Assembly: GCA_029268615.1 (NCBI GenBank)
Contig: JAQWNM010000005.1
Coordinates: 1-64,000 of the forward strand
Length of the DNA: 64,000 nucleotides
Direction of reading: 5' to 3'
Origin: SAR86 cluster bacterium
Lineage (GTDB): Bacteria > Pseudomonadota > Gammaproteobacteria > Magnimaribacterales > Magnimaribacteraceae
The position numbers and the translations under genes are program-made. Shown here one piece after another: positions 26,249 to 34,926 of this stretch (within the stretch, counting starts at the first letter, position 1; every line of letters begins with the position of its first letter). The notes under the pieces are model-generated. The model was given only the letters and a program-made list of their open reading frames with translations. It did no database searches and had not been told where the DNA came from.

Positions 26249-27664
26249 ATGTCTAAAGATATTAAAAAATATAAACTCCTGTTGGATGGAGAACTTATAA
26301 CAACAGAGCAATCTATTGAAGTTATAAATCCTGCTAATGAAGAAATAATTGCTCTTTGTTCCAAAGCTACAAATAAAGAACTAGACCTTGCTATTGAATC
26401 AGCTAAAAAAAGTCAAAAACTCTGGGCTAAAATAGGGATTGAAGAAAGGCAACAAGTTCTTCATGAAATAACCAATGTTATTAAAGATAATAGAGATCAG
26501 ATAGCCAGAATTCTTACCTTAGAACAAGGCAAAACTTTTATAGCTGCTAAAGGTGAAGTTCAATTTGCAGAAGCGTTTTGTAATTATTTTGCTAATCAAT
26601 CTCTAGATAATCAATTACTAAAAGATGACGATAGTTCTATTATAGAAATTCACAGACTACCTTTAGGAGTTGTTGCTGCAATAGCTCCTTGGAATTTTCC
26701 TTTTTTAATAGCAGTATATAAAACGGCTCCAGCAATCCTAATGGGCAACTCCATCATACTGAAGCCGGCACCTACCACACCGATTTCTACATGCTTCTTT
26801 GGGGAACTGCTGCAGCCAATTATTCCAAGAGGGTTAATAAATATAATTACAGATGAGAATGAACTAGGTCCAACTATTACTCGGCATCCTGATATAGCAA
26901 AAATATCTTTTACTGGTTCAACATTTACAGGAAAAAAGGTAGCAGAAAATAGCGGCTCTACTTTAACAAGACTTACACTTGAACTTGGCGGAAATGATCC
27001 TGCAATTGTTATGGCAGATGCTCAACCCTCAAAAATAGCCCAAGATATTTTTAATTCTTCTATGAATAATACTGGACAAATTTGTGCAGCGATAAAAAGG
27101 CTTTATGTCCATCAAGACATCTATGAAGAAATGTGTAATGAACTTAAAAAGATAGCAGACGGCACCAAAGTAGGAGATGGCTTTGAGCAAGGAAGTGACC
27201 TTGGCCCTTTGCAAAATAAGAATCAATATGAAAAAGTAAAAAGCTATATAGAAGAAGCTAAGCAGAAAGGAAATATAATTTCTGGAGGAGAGCCTCTTGA
27301 GGGACCTGGTTACTTTATTCCCATAACCCTTGTTAAAGATATTCAGGATGGAGCTAAGTTAGTTGATGAAGAGCAGTTTGGACCTATTCTTCCAATCATA
27401 AAATATGATGATATTGATGAAGTAATAGATTTATCAAATAGTTCAAAATATGGGCTAGGAGCATCGGTATGGAGTGAAAATATAAAGAAAGCTAGAGAAG
27501 TAGCAATCAAACTGGAAGCTGGCTCTGTATGGGTAAATCAACATGCTGCAATTGGCCCTGATATTCCTTTATCTGGCGCCAAAGAGTCAGGTTTAGGAGT
27601 TGAATGGGGAGAAGAAGGTTTGAGGGAATTTACTCAACTTAAAATTTTAAATATAAAGAAATAA
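26249..27664 (+). CDS. NAD(P)-dependent aldehyde dehydrogenase
   Basis: Aldehyde dehydrogenase superfamily member, 471 residues. The general base is E245 (LELGGN) and the nucleophile C279 (NTGQICAA). APWNFPF at 146-152 and FTGSTFTGK bind the cofactor. The fold and length fit the succinate-semialdehyde/benzaldehyde type rather than CoA-acylating enzymes. It starts 6 bases after RO-2 and probably oxidises an aldehyde released by oxygenase or dehydrogenase action. Confidence 0.92.
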   Translation: MSKDIKKYKLLLDGELITTEQSIEVINPANEEIIALCSKATNKELDLAIESAKKSQKLWAKIGIEERQQVLHEITNVIKDNRDQIARILTLEQGKTFIAAKGEVQFAEAFCNYFANQSLDNQLLKDDDSSIIEIHRLPLGVVAAIAPWNFPFLIAVYKTAPAILMGNSIILKPAPTTPISTCFFGELLQPIIPRGLINIITDENELGPTITRHPDIAKISFTGSTFTGKKVAENSGSTLTRLTLELGGNDPAIVMADAQPSKIAQDIFNSSMNNTGQICAAIKRLYVHQDIYEEMCNELKKIADGTKVGDGFEQGSDLGPLQNKNQYEKVKSYIEEAKQKGNIISGGEPLEGPGYFIPITLVKDIQDGAKLVDEEQFGPILPIIKYDDIDEVIDLSNSSKYGLGASVWSENIKKAREVAIKLEAGSVWVNQHAAIGPDIPLSGAKESGLGVEWGEEGLREFTQLKILNIKK

Positions 27665-27679
27665 ATCTGGAACAATATA

Positions 27680-28060
27680 ATGAAAGCAATAGATACAATA
27701 AATAAAGCCTTAGAAATGTTAAGCGATGGTGACTTTGAAAATTATGAAAGTTTGCTCGCTGAAGATATGTATTTTAAGATGTGCGGAAGTACTTCTCTAT
27801 CAGGGGAAGCATTCAGTAAAGATGAATTCCTTGCAACAGTAGGAAACGTAATGGCTCTTCTAGCTGGTCCTATAAAATTAAATGTTAAAAAAGTAATTGA
27901 CGGCGGCGATTGGGTTATCTCGATAGCTGATGGAGAAGCCACAACACTCTCAGGCAAACCTTACAATAATGAATATTGTCATATTTGGAAAGTAAAAGAC
28001 GGATTAATAATAGAATTAAGAGAATTCCTTGATACAGCCTTATTAAGAGATATTTGCTAA
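27680..28060 (+). CDS. SnoaL/NTF2-fold protein
   Basis: Protein of 126 residues in the NTF2-like superfamily, with the C-terminal pattern YCHIWKVKDGLIIELREFLDT common in SnoaL-like proteins. It has no Asp-Arg-Asp triad of the epoxide hydrolase type. Members act as isomerases, cyclases, hydrolases or non-enzymatic binding proteins, so the function is open. Located between the aldehyde dehydrogenase and a ThuA-like gene in the same operon. Confidence 0.75.
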   Translation: MKAIDTINKALEMLSDGDFENYESLLAEDMYFKMCGSTSLSGEAFSKDEFLATVGNVMALLAGPIKLNVKKVIDGGDWVISIADGEATTLSGKPYNNEYCHIWKVKDGLIIELREFLDTALLRDIC

Positions 28061-28071
28061 CTCATATTCGG

Positions 28072-28887
28072 ATGAAAAAAATTAATGCGTTGTTGATTAC
28101 GAAAGGTCATCCTTTTGAGAGAGGTCCATTCTTTGATATGTATGACTCACTTGAGATTGAATATACTCATATAGAACATCCTGCAGCGGAACATATTCTT
28201 AATCCAAATAATGCGGTTAATTACAATTTACTTTGTTTTTACGACATGCCAGGAATGAATTTTGATTTGCCAGAAGATAATATTGAAATAGACCCAAATG
28301 AGGATTTTAAAGAAGGGTTTAATCAACTCTTAGAAGAAGGAAAGCCAATGTTGTTTATACATCACTCAATAGCTGGATGGCCTGCATGGGATCAATACGC
28401 TGAAATCATAGGCGGTAAATTTTTATACAAAGAAAAAAAGCTAAGAGGCAAACTTACCATTGATTCTGGTTACCGTCATGACATAACGCACGTTGCTAAA
28501 GTTGTAAATCCACATCCAATTACAGAAGGAATTAAAGAAATTAAGATTACTGATGAAGTCTATCTTTATGAAATCTTTGAAGATTCGATCTACCCTCTTT
28601 TAACAAGTGATTATTTATTTGAAAAAGAAAACTTCTATTCAGCAAACAACGCTATTAATGGTCAGATGTATAATAATGATAATTGGGATCACCCTCCTGG
28701 ACTTGGCCATGTAGCATGGGTTAAATCATATAAAAATAGTCCAATTGTCTACCTGCAGATGGGAGATGGTCCAAGTACTTACAAAAATAAAACTTATAGA
28801 AAACTCTTACGTCAAAGCATTGATTGGTTGACTAGTAAAGAGGCTCAGGAATGGGCTCAAAATGAAAAGGAGAAAAAAAATGTCTAA
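28072..28887 (+). CDS. ThuA-like domain protein (1)
   Basis: Protein of 271 residues with the ThuA-like (class I glutamine amidotransferase-related) fold. Motifs include FIHHSIAGWPAWDQYAEIIGG and, near the end, VYLQMGDGPSTY. The family was first named from trehalose utilisation genes, but its biochemical role is not settled. I start at the ATG at 28072, not the upstream TTG that overlaps the previous gene. It overlaps the next SDR gene by 8 bases. A second ThuA-like gene is at 31139. Confidence 0.78.
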   Translation: MKKINALLITKGHPFERGPFFDMYDSLEIEYTHIEHPAAEHILNPNNAVNYNLLCFYDMPGMNFDLPEDNIEIDPNEDFKEGFNQLLEEGKPMLFIHHSIAGWPAWDQYAEIIGGKFLYKEKKLRGKLTIDSGYRHDITHVAKVVNPHPITEGIKEIKITDEVYLYEIFEDSIYPLLTSDYLFEKENFYSANNAINGQMYNNDNWDHPPGLGHVAWVKSYKNSPIVYLQMGDGPSTYKNKTYRKLLRQSIDWLTSKEAQEWAQNEKEKKNV

Positions 28888-29632
28888 TTTATTAGAGGGA
28901 AGAAAAGCTGTAATTACTGGAGCTGCAAGCGGTATTGGAGCTGCAAGTGCTCTATTGTTTGCGGAAAATGGTGCAGAGGTTTTAGCTTTTGATATGAATC
29001 CAGAAATAGAGAATATATACAAAGAAAATAATAAAATTACTGGCTTGGTGCAAGATATTTCAAACCAAGATGCAGCTAGAAATATACTAAACCATGTGGA
29101 GACGTATCTAGGTGGCTTAGATATTCTAATGAATAATGCAGGGGTTATTTCAAACTTACCTATTAGCGAAGTATCTTCGGAGGAATGGTCTAGAGTATTT
29201 AAAGTTAATGTAGATGCAAATATAGAGATCACTAAATCTTTAATGACTTTAATAAAAAATAGCTCTCAAGGCAGGGTAATCAATATTGGTTCCATAATGA
29301 GTAGCTTAGGAGATGCAAATCTACCTGCATATACAGCATCTAAACATGCCGTTGCTGGCTTAACAAAATCTCTTGCTTTTGAATTAGGTAATTCACAAGC
29401 AACCGCTAACTATATTCAACCGGGTTCAATAGTAACTGGAATGACTAAAGATGCCATCGCGGCGAGTGAAGAATTTACTAATTTTTGGATTGAAAGAGCT
29501 GCTCTAAAAAGGCTAGGGCAACCAGAAGATATAGCGAAAGGAGCACTCTTCTTAGCTTCAGATTTAAGCAGCTTTGTTTCAGGGCATGGATTAGTAATAG
29601 ATGGAGGGGCATTAGTCGCAGCATCTTGGTAA
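28880..29632 (+). CDS. SDR-family NAD(P)-dependent dehydrogenase (D)
   Basis: Short-chain dehydrogenase of 250 residues with GAASGIG, NNAGVI and catalytic YTASK; D after strand 2 (FDMN) suggests NAD. The start at 28880 is supported by AAAAGGAGA 7-8 bases upstream; the longer frame from 28862 begins inside the ribosome-binding region. Last gene of the long plus-strand operon. Its TAA stop overlaps the first bases of operator copy B. Confidence 0.9.
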   Translation: MSNLLEGRKAVITGAASGIGAASALLFAENGAEVLAFDMNPEIENIYKENNKITGLVQDISNQDAARNILNHVETYLGGLDILMNNAGVISNLPISEVSSEEWSRVFKVNVDANIEITKSLMTLIKNSSQGRVINIGSIMSSLGDANLPAYTASKHAVAGLTKSLAFELGNSQATANYIQPGSIVTGMTKDAIAASEEFTNFWIERAALKRLGQPEDIAKGALFLASDLSSFVSGHGLVIDGGALVAASW

Positions 29633-29656
29633 AAAACAAGTTGTATTGTTTTTTTT
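29631..29656. promoter_or_regulatory. TetR-regulon operator copy B
   Basis: AAAAAACA, 8 bases (AGTTGTAT), TGTTTTTTTT. Same half-sites and the same 8-base spacing as copy A. It is the only intergenic element between the SDR-D stop and the RO-3 operon that encodes the TetR regulator, so it would give autoregulation. Confidence 0.7.
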
Positions 29657-29731
29657 ATATTTATGATTCATTATTAGACATTAAAATAAATTTATTAGGC
29701 ACTTAAACTAGTTATATGAGGAGGAAATATT

Positions 29732-31129
29732 ATGGCAAAGCATTGGGAATATTATTCTGATCAAGATAAACAAATTGATCCTGATTATGGGCATGACATT
29801 ATTTCAAAAGATAGATATGTCTCACAAGAATTTATGGACCTTGAAAGAGAAAATATCTGGAAAAAAATCTGGCTTATGGGTAGTCCTCTTCTAGATCTGA
29901 AGGAACCAGGAGATTATATAACTACAGAAATATTAGATGAATCTATTCTAATAATGAAAGGTGAAGACCTTAAAATAAGAGCCTTTTATAACGTCTGCCA
30001 ACACCGAGGGAATCAGTTAGTCCATTCTCCGTTAGGTAATGCGAAGCAACATAAGTGTACTTTTCATGCTTGGGCATATAACTCAGCTGGTACTCTAATA
30101 AATGTACCTGATGAAGAAACCTTTTCTCAAGGTGCTCCGTGTGAAAAATTAAGCTTAAAAGAGATCCCTTGTGATACGTGGGGAGGCTTTGCCTGGTTTA
30201 GTTTAAATAAAGATGTTGAACCTTTGATGGACTTCCTTGGCATAATCCCTGAACATCTTGATCCTTATCATTTTGAAAACATGCAATTAGTAAATGATGT
30301 AACGGTTGAAATGCCTTACAACTGGAAAACATCTGTTGATGCATTTAATGAAACTTATCATGTAGTTGAAACTCATCCTGAATTGACATCTTGGCTAGAA
30401 GATTTAGACATACAAATAGATGTTTATGATAAACATAATCGTTATATTGTCCCTTTCGGAACACCTAGCTCCCACCTTGAAGATAAAAAAACTATTTCTG
30501 ATGATTTACGTCTATATATGGAACAAGCTGGGTTAGACTCAAGTAAATTTAAAGGTGATGCAACTGAAGTTAGAAGAGCAATACAACTTCAAAGAAGAGA
30601 GCATGGAGCTGACATGGGTTATGATTTTTCAGAACTTAATGACGATCAACTTAGCGATGATTTCCATTATTTAATTTTTCCTAATATCACTCTCAATATT
30701 TATCCAGAGTCGATGATGTTATTCAGGCAAAGGCCTCATCCTACTGACCCTAATAAATCTTTATTTGATCTTCAAAATTATCTCATGCAACCAGAAGCAA
30801 CAATACCTGGGGTAACGGATAATCAAGATATTTCTGGTTCTAAAAGTAAGAATACAGAAGAAAAAAAAGAAGTAGTAGCTCGAAAAAGAAGAATGGGTGG
30901 AACTTTTAAAGAGATTCCCACTGAAGTGGAGAGACCTATTCATAGGCAATTTAAGCACGGAGAAGAATCCCTCGGAGTTGTATTAGATCAAGACGCTTAC
31001 AATCTACCTCATGTTCAGAAAGGAATGAACTCCGATGGCTATGATGGTTTATGGCTAGGAACGCAAGAATTAAGAATCCGACACTTCCATGAAACAATTG
31101 ATGATTATGTTTTTAAAAATAAACGATAG
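29732..31129 (+). CDS. Rieske non-heme iron oxygenase large subunit (RO-3)
   Basis: Oxygenase large subunit, 465 residues. Rieske ligands C89/H91 (CQHRGN) and C109/H112 (CTFHAW). Iron site H210 and H215 in NETYHVVETH with Glu207 at the bridging position. It shares an extended C-terminal half and the ending DQDAYNLPHVQKG...RIRHFHETID with RO-4 and RO-5, so these three form a paralogous group. GGAGGAAATATT precedes the ATG. First gene of the operon RO-3, ThuA-2, TetR. Confidence 0.9.
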   Translation: MAKHWEYYSDQDKQIDPDYGHDIISKDRYVSQEFMDLERENIWKKIWLMGSPLLDLKEPGDYITTEILDESILIMKGEDLKIRAFYNVCQHRGNQLVHSPLGNAKQHKCTFHAWAYNSAGTLINVPDEETFSQGAPCEKLSLKEIPCDTWGGFAWFSLNKDVEPLMDFLGIIPEHLDPYHFENMQLVNDVTVEMPYNWKTSVDAFNETYHVVETHPELTSWLEDLDIQIDVYDKHNRYIVPFGTPSSHLEDKKTISDDLRLYMEQAGLDSSKFKGDATEVRRAIQLQRREHGADMGYDFSELNDDQLSDDFHYLIFPNITLNIYPESMMLFRQRPHPTDPNKSLFDLQNYLMQPEATIPGVTDNQDISGSKSKNTEEKKEVVARKRRMGGTFKEIPTEVERPIHRQFKHGEESLGVVLDQDAYNLPHVQKGMNSDGYDGLWLGTQELRIRHFHETIDDYVFKNKR

Positions 31130-31138
31130 GAATAGGTA

Positions 31139-31894
31139 ATGGAAGCACAAAAAAAAATTAACGTATATCTAGTCGCTGGTGGAAAATATCATGATATTGA
31201 TTTTGCTAGGCTCGAAATCCTAAAATTACTTGCCGAAGATGAACGAATAAGAACAAAAGTAGGACAAGATTATAAAGATATTGATGCTATAACATCATCA
31301 GATTTTCTTATTACCTATACATGTGATGTTATGCCAAGCTTAGACGAACAAGAAGCTTTAAGGGACTTCGTATCTAACGGCGGAAAATGGTATGCACTTC
31401 ATGGCACAAACTCAATCTTAAGGTTTTTAGATAATGGTCAAGTAAGTGCACCTAGATGGGCTCCACACTTAATGGAAACTCTTGGATCACAATTTATCTC
31501 TCATCCACCCATAGCTCCTTACATGGTAGAAGTGGCTGACCAAGAAAATGCTCTGGTGAAAGATGTAAAACCTTTTGAAGTAACAGATGAACTATATCTA
31601 ATGGATATTCATGGTGATCTAGAAATCCTTTTGCATACAGAGGAATGGGGTGGAACAACTGAAGGATTTGTTGATAGTGAATGGGAGAATAGGAGATGGC
31701 CTGTATTTTATATACATAAACTTGGTAAGGGCTCAGTTCTATACTTAACTCTTGGTCATTGCAGAGGACACTATGATATGGATCCTATTACTGACTTCTA
31801 TCCTGAAATAGAAAAAGGATCATGGGATGTACCTGTCTTTTATGATTTGTTAAGAAGAGGAATTTTATGGTGTAAGGATGAACTAAAGGGATGA
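31139..31894 (+). CDS. ThuA-like domain protein (2)
   Basis: ThuA-like protein of 251 residues: FLITYTCDVMPSLDEQEALRDFV leads into GGKWYALHGTN, and VFYIHKLGKGSVLYLTLGHCRGH occurs near the end, both usual for the family. It is only distantly similar to the first ThuA-like protein (28072). It lies 9 bases after RO-3 and overlaps the TetR gene by 4 bases (ATGA), so the oxygenase, this protein and the regulator are translated together. Confidence 0.78.
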   Translation: MEAQKKINVYLVAGGKYHDIDFARLEILKLLAEDERIRTKVGQDYKDIDAITSSDFLITYTCDVMPSLDEQEALRDFVSNGGKWYALHGTNSILRFLDNGQVSAPRWAPHLMETLGSQFISHPPIAPYMVEVADQENALVKDVKPFEVTDELYLMDIHGDLEILLHTEEWGGTTEGFVDSEWENRRWPVFYIHKLGKGSVLYLTLGHCRGHYDMDPITDFYPEIEKGSWDVPVFYDLLRRGILWCKDELKG

Positions 31895-32496
31895 GAAATC
31901 CTCTAAGCCCACAAGAAAAAAAGAGTGAATCCACCAGAATTCGTATTCTGGAATCAGCTGTAGACTGTCTGAAAGAAGAAGGATATGCAGCTTCTTCTAC
32001 AGCTCTAATAGCAGCCAAGGCAGGTCTCTCGAGGGGTGCTATGATGCATCACTACCCTACCAGGGTAGATTTAATCAGAGCATTAATAACTCATCTTTCA
32101 GAAAAAAGGAAACTTGTATTCAGTGATCTAATAAATGCAATTCCTGACACTAAACGCCTAGAGCAAGCAGCTGGCCTTGAGGCATACTGGGAATTATTAA
32201 CTTCTAAAGAATACATAGCTTTCCAAGAACTGAGAAATGCAGCTAGAACTGACTCTCAATATAGTAAATTATTACATGATGCCACAAGAGAAATAGAGGA
32301 CGGATGGAGATCTTTTGTTCTTACTTTATTTCCAGAATGGAAGACTAAACCAGACAAATTTGAACTAGCTATGGATTTAACTCAGTTCCTAATGGAAGGA
32401 ATGGCAAGCCATCATGTAAACGGAAGCAAGACTTTTAGCAAAGACTCGTTAATGGCATATCTTAAATTGAAATTACTTGAGTTAATAAAAGGTTAA
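31891..32496 (+). CDS. TetR-family transcriptional regulator
   Basis: Repressor of 201 residues with an N-terminal TetR helix-turn-helix at about 15-62 (RILESAVDCLKEEGYAASS, then GLSRGAMMHHYPTRVDLIRAL). The C-terminal ligand-binding half is not assignable to a known ligand class. As the only regulator in the island, and in an operon headed by operator copy B, it is the natural candidate to bind all four operator copies and respond to the pathway substrate. That link is inference from position and repeat structure. Confidence 0.88.
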   Translation: MRNPLSPQEKKSESTRIRILESAVDCLKEEGYAASSTALIAAKAGLSRGAMMHHYPTRVDLIRALITHLSEKRKLVFSDLINAIPDTKRLEQAAGLEAYWELLTSKEYIAFQELRNAARTDSQYSKLLHDATREIEDGWRSFVLTLFPEWKTKPDKFELAMDLTQFLMEGMASHHVNGSKTFSKDSLMAYLKLKLLELIKG

Positions 32497-32535
32497 TTTT
32501 TTTCAAAGTACTTCATACGATACTGTGAGTTGCAT

Positions 32536-32559
32536 AAAACAAACAGGGCTGTCTTTTTT
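32536..32559. promoter_or_regulatory. TetR-regulon operator copy C
   Basis: AAAACA, 8 bases (AACAGGGC), TGTCTTTTTT. The weakest copy, with one C in the right T-tract and a shorter left A-tract, but the CA-N8-TG core and spacing are intact. It lies between the TetR stop and the TonB receptor start, about 50 bases before the receptor's ATG. Confidence 0.6.
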
Positions 32560-32609
32560 ATTAAAGACTGGCATAATGACTAAGTATTAATATCAATTTG
32601 GGGAAAATA

Positions 32610-34817
32610 ATGAAAATAATAAATAAAAGTCTTTTAGGCTTTTTTTCTTTGATCCTAGTCAGTACCTTCTCTACACAAACTTTCTCTGCAGATGAAGCAG
32701 AAGCTAGTGGTGTCGAAGAGATTGTGGTAACAGCTAGGAAAAGAGCTGAATCACTTCAAGATGTGCCTGTTGCTGTCTCAGCTTTAAGCGCAGGTCAACT
32801 TGAAAGAGGCTCTGTTCAAACAGTTCTAGATGTAGCGAAACTAGTTCCAAATGTGGAACTGCACGAAGTTACTCAAGCAGGAGGTGCCCTAGGTGCATCA
32901 ATTCGTGGAATGGCTTTTGATGATCTAGAAAAGACTTATGAGCCAACCGTTGGAATTTCTATCGATGGCGTTTTTATGGCTTCTAATGGTGGTGCAGTAT
33001 TAGACTTTTTTGATGTAGAAGGAGTTGAAGTTCTTCGTGGACCTCAAGGAACTCTTTACGGTCGTAACACGATTGCGGGAGTAATTAATATTACTAGATC
33101 CCAACCAACTGGAAAATTTGGGGCTAAATTGGAAGTAACATCTGCTGCTAATAATAGAGAAGATGTGAAAGCCATTATTAACATGCCTTTAGGTGAAAAT
33201 GGTGGTATTAAGATAAGTGCTAGAGAATTAACTCAAGATTCTCATCTTTATAATACTACAGTTAATAAAAGGCGTGATTGGAGAGACTCTTCAACAACTG
33301 GCTTAGCTGTGAGATACGACTTCACTGACAACACAACCGCTACATTTAGCTACGATGACTATGATCATGATACTACAGCTCCGGATGTTCTTGCCTCTGG
33401 AACTAGTGATAGTATTTTTTGCTTGTATTACTCGTGGGGTTGTGCAAGCAACTCATCTGATTTATCAGCTAAAGTTGGCTATACAACTTCAAATGCTCTT
33501 GTGCCTATAACAAGCACTATAGCAGGAGAAAATATGACCCTTAATGTTGTTCATGAAGGTGATAATTTTACCTTAAAATATATTATGGGTAATATGGAAT
33601 TTGATGAATACAATGGTTTTAGTTCTTGGGGTGCACCTAGAGTGTTATATCCAGTAATTCGTGAGAATTCCTACGAACAAACATCTCATGAAATCCAGTA
33701 TATTTCAAACTATGATGGTCCATTAAATTTTGTTGCTGGTTTATATTTCTTAGAAACTGATACAGAGCTTCTTTCTGGTCCTAACAATAACTTTATTTCA
33801 GGACAAGCTGCTGAAGCTGAAGCACTTTTTGGAGAAGTTACTTATGACTTTAATGATAACTGGACACTTTCTGTTGGAGCTCGTTATACAGATGAAACAA
33901 AAGATATATCAAATCAAGTATATGGACTTGGTCCAGAAGCTGAAGCGAATAAATATGCTAGAAAGAATCCAACAATGTTTGATCTTGGTTTCTCTGATGA
34001 CAATCTATCCCACAGAATAGTACTTCAAAGAAATTACGAAGGTGGGATGATGTATCTTTCTCATGCTACCGGCTTTAGAAGTGGTGGTTTTAATGCGCGT
34101 GGAACAAGTGGTAATACAGTTGGTCCATATCAATCTGAGGAAGTAGAAACATTAGAGCTTGGTGTTCGTGCTAACCCTTCGCAAAACTTACAGTTAAACT
34201 TAACATTCTTCCAAACAGATTATAGTGATAAGCAGGCGTTTGTGGTAACTGATGGAACCCAGTGTGGCTTACCAAATACTCAAACATGTACATTCATTAG
34301 AAATGTAGCTGAAGCATCTATTGATGGTTGGGAATTTGAAGGGGTAGCTACCCCCACTGACTCTCTTACAATACGAGCTACAATAGGAACTATGGATCCT
34401 AAATATAATAAGTATGAAATGGGTATATATGGTGATATTTCTGGTAAAGCTAAACTTATTTATGCTCCTGAATTAACAACAAACTTAACCGTTGAGCATG
34501 ATTCGCAGGCTTTTGGTGGAGACTTAACGCTAAGTGCAGGATGGAGTTATAAAGACGAAGTCTATGGTACAGCAGGATGGGAAACTTATAGTTTCCAAAC
34601 TGGCCCACAGATTATTGTTGAAGACTATAGATCACTTGATGTTTCTGCAACATGGCTTAAGCCTACAGATAATGGTACTTTTAAAGCTGTTCTTTACGGA
34701 ACAGATGTATTAGAAAGTGGCAATAGAGTTAGTCGTGCTTTTGATGCCGGAGCATTTGGTTGGCTAGAAATAGTCCCAAGAAGGCAAGTAGGAGTAACTT
34801 TAGGATTAGAATTTTAA
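32610..34817 (+). CDS. TonB-dependent outer-membrane receptor
   Basis: Outer-membrane active transporter of 735 residues. A signal peptide (1-27, ending TFSADE) is followed by a TonB box-like segment EEIVVTARKR. The plug domain contains VPVAVSALSAGQL, ASIRGMAFDD and VEVLRGPQGTLYGRNTIAGVINI, and the rest is a beta-barrel ending in ...VGVTLGLEF with a terminal Phe. The start at 32610 is preceded by GGGG; a TTG further upstream was rejected. It probably imports the hydrophobic substrate of the island. A terminator follows. Confidence 0.93.
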   Translation: MKIINKSLLGFFSLILVSTFSTQTFSADEAEASGVEEIVVTARKRAESLQDVPVAVSALSAGQLERGSVQTVLDVAKLVPNVELHEVTQAGGALGASIRGMAFDDLEKTYEPTVGISIDGVFMASNGGAVLDFFDVEGVEVLRGPQGTLYGRNTIAGVINITRSQPTGKFGAKLEVTSAANNREDVKAIINMPLGENGGIKISARELTQDSHLYNTTVNKRRDWRDSSTTGLAVRYDFTDNTTATFSYDDYDHDTTAPDVLASGTSDSIFCLYYSWGCASNSSDLSAKVGYTTSNALVPITSTIAGENMTLNVVHEGDNFTLKYIMGNMEFDEYNGFSSWGAPRVLYPVIRENSYEQTSHEIQYISNYDGPLNFVAGLYFLETDTELLSGPNNNFISGQAAEAEALFGEVTYDFNDNWTLSVGARYTDETKDISNQVYGLGPEAEANKYARKNPTMFDLGFSDDNLSHRIVLQRNYEGGMMYLSHATGFRSGGFNARGTSGNTVGPYQSEEVETLELGVRANPSQNLQLNLTFFQTDYSDKQAFVVTDGTQCGLPNTQTCTFIRNVAEASIDGWEFEGVATPTDSLTIRATIGTMDPKYNKYEMGIYGDISGKAKLIYAPELTTNLTVEHDSQAFGGDLTLSAGWSYKDEVYGTAGWETYSFQTGPQIIVEDYRSLDVSATWLKPTDNGTFKAVLYGTDVLESGNRVSRAFDAGAFGWLEIVPRRQVGVTLGLEF

Positions 34818-34833
34818 TTCTTAAGCTACAAAT

Positions 34834-34864
34834 AAAAAAAACCCTCTTTTAGAGGGTTTTTTTT
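34834..34864 (+). terminator. Intrinsic terminator after the TonB receptor gene
   Basis: An A-tract and AAACCCTCT stem pair with AGAGGGTTT across a 3-base loop, followed by a run of T. It lies about 20 bases after the receptor stop. The flanking A-tract and T-tract could make it work on both strands. It separates the receptor from the next operon. Confidence 0.88.
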
Positions 34865-34878
34865 ACTTAAAAGTTGAC

Positions 34879-34906
34879 TTGGTTAATTGTTAATTAAGCT
34901 TATAAT
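34879..34906 (+). promoter_or_regulatory. Predicted promoter of the RO-4 operon
   Basis: TTGGTT (34879-34884) and TATAAT (34901-34906) are 16 bases apart, 20 bases before the RO-4 ATG. No copy of the island operator is present here, so this operon may escape TetR control. Confidence 0.5.
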
Positions 34907-34926
34907 AATTCTTTAAGGGGGAGAAA

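Noticed and set aside
31934-32072. Two 7-bp inverted repeats inside the TetR gene (CCAGAAT/ATTCTGG and CTACCCT/AGGGTAG)
   Set aside because: Short arms within coding DNA, different sequences, no link to promoters; treated as chance.
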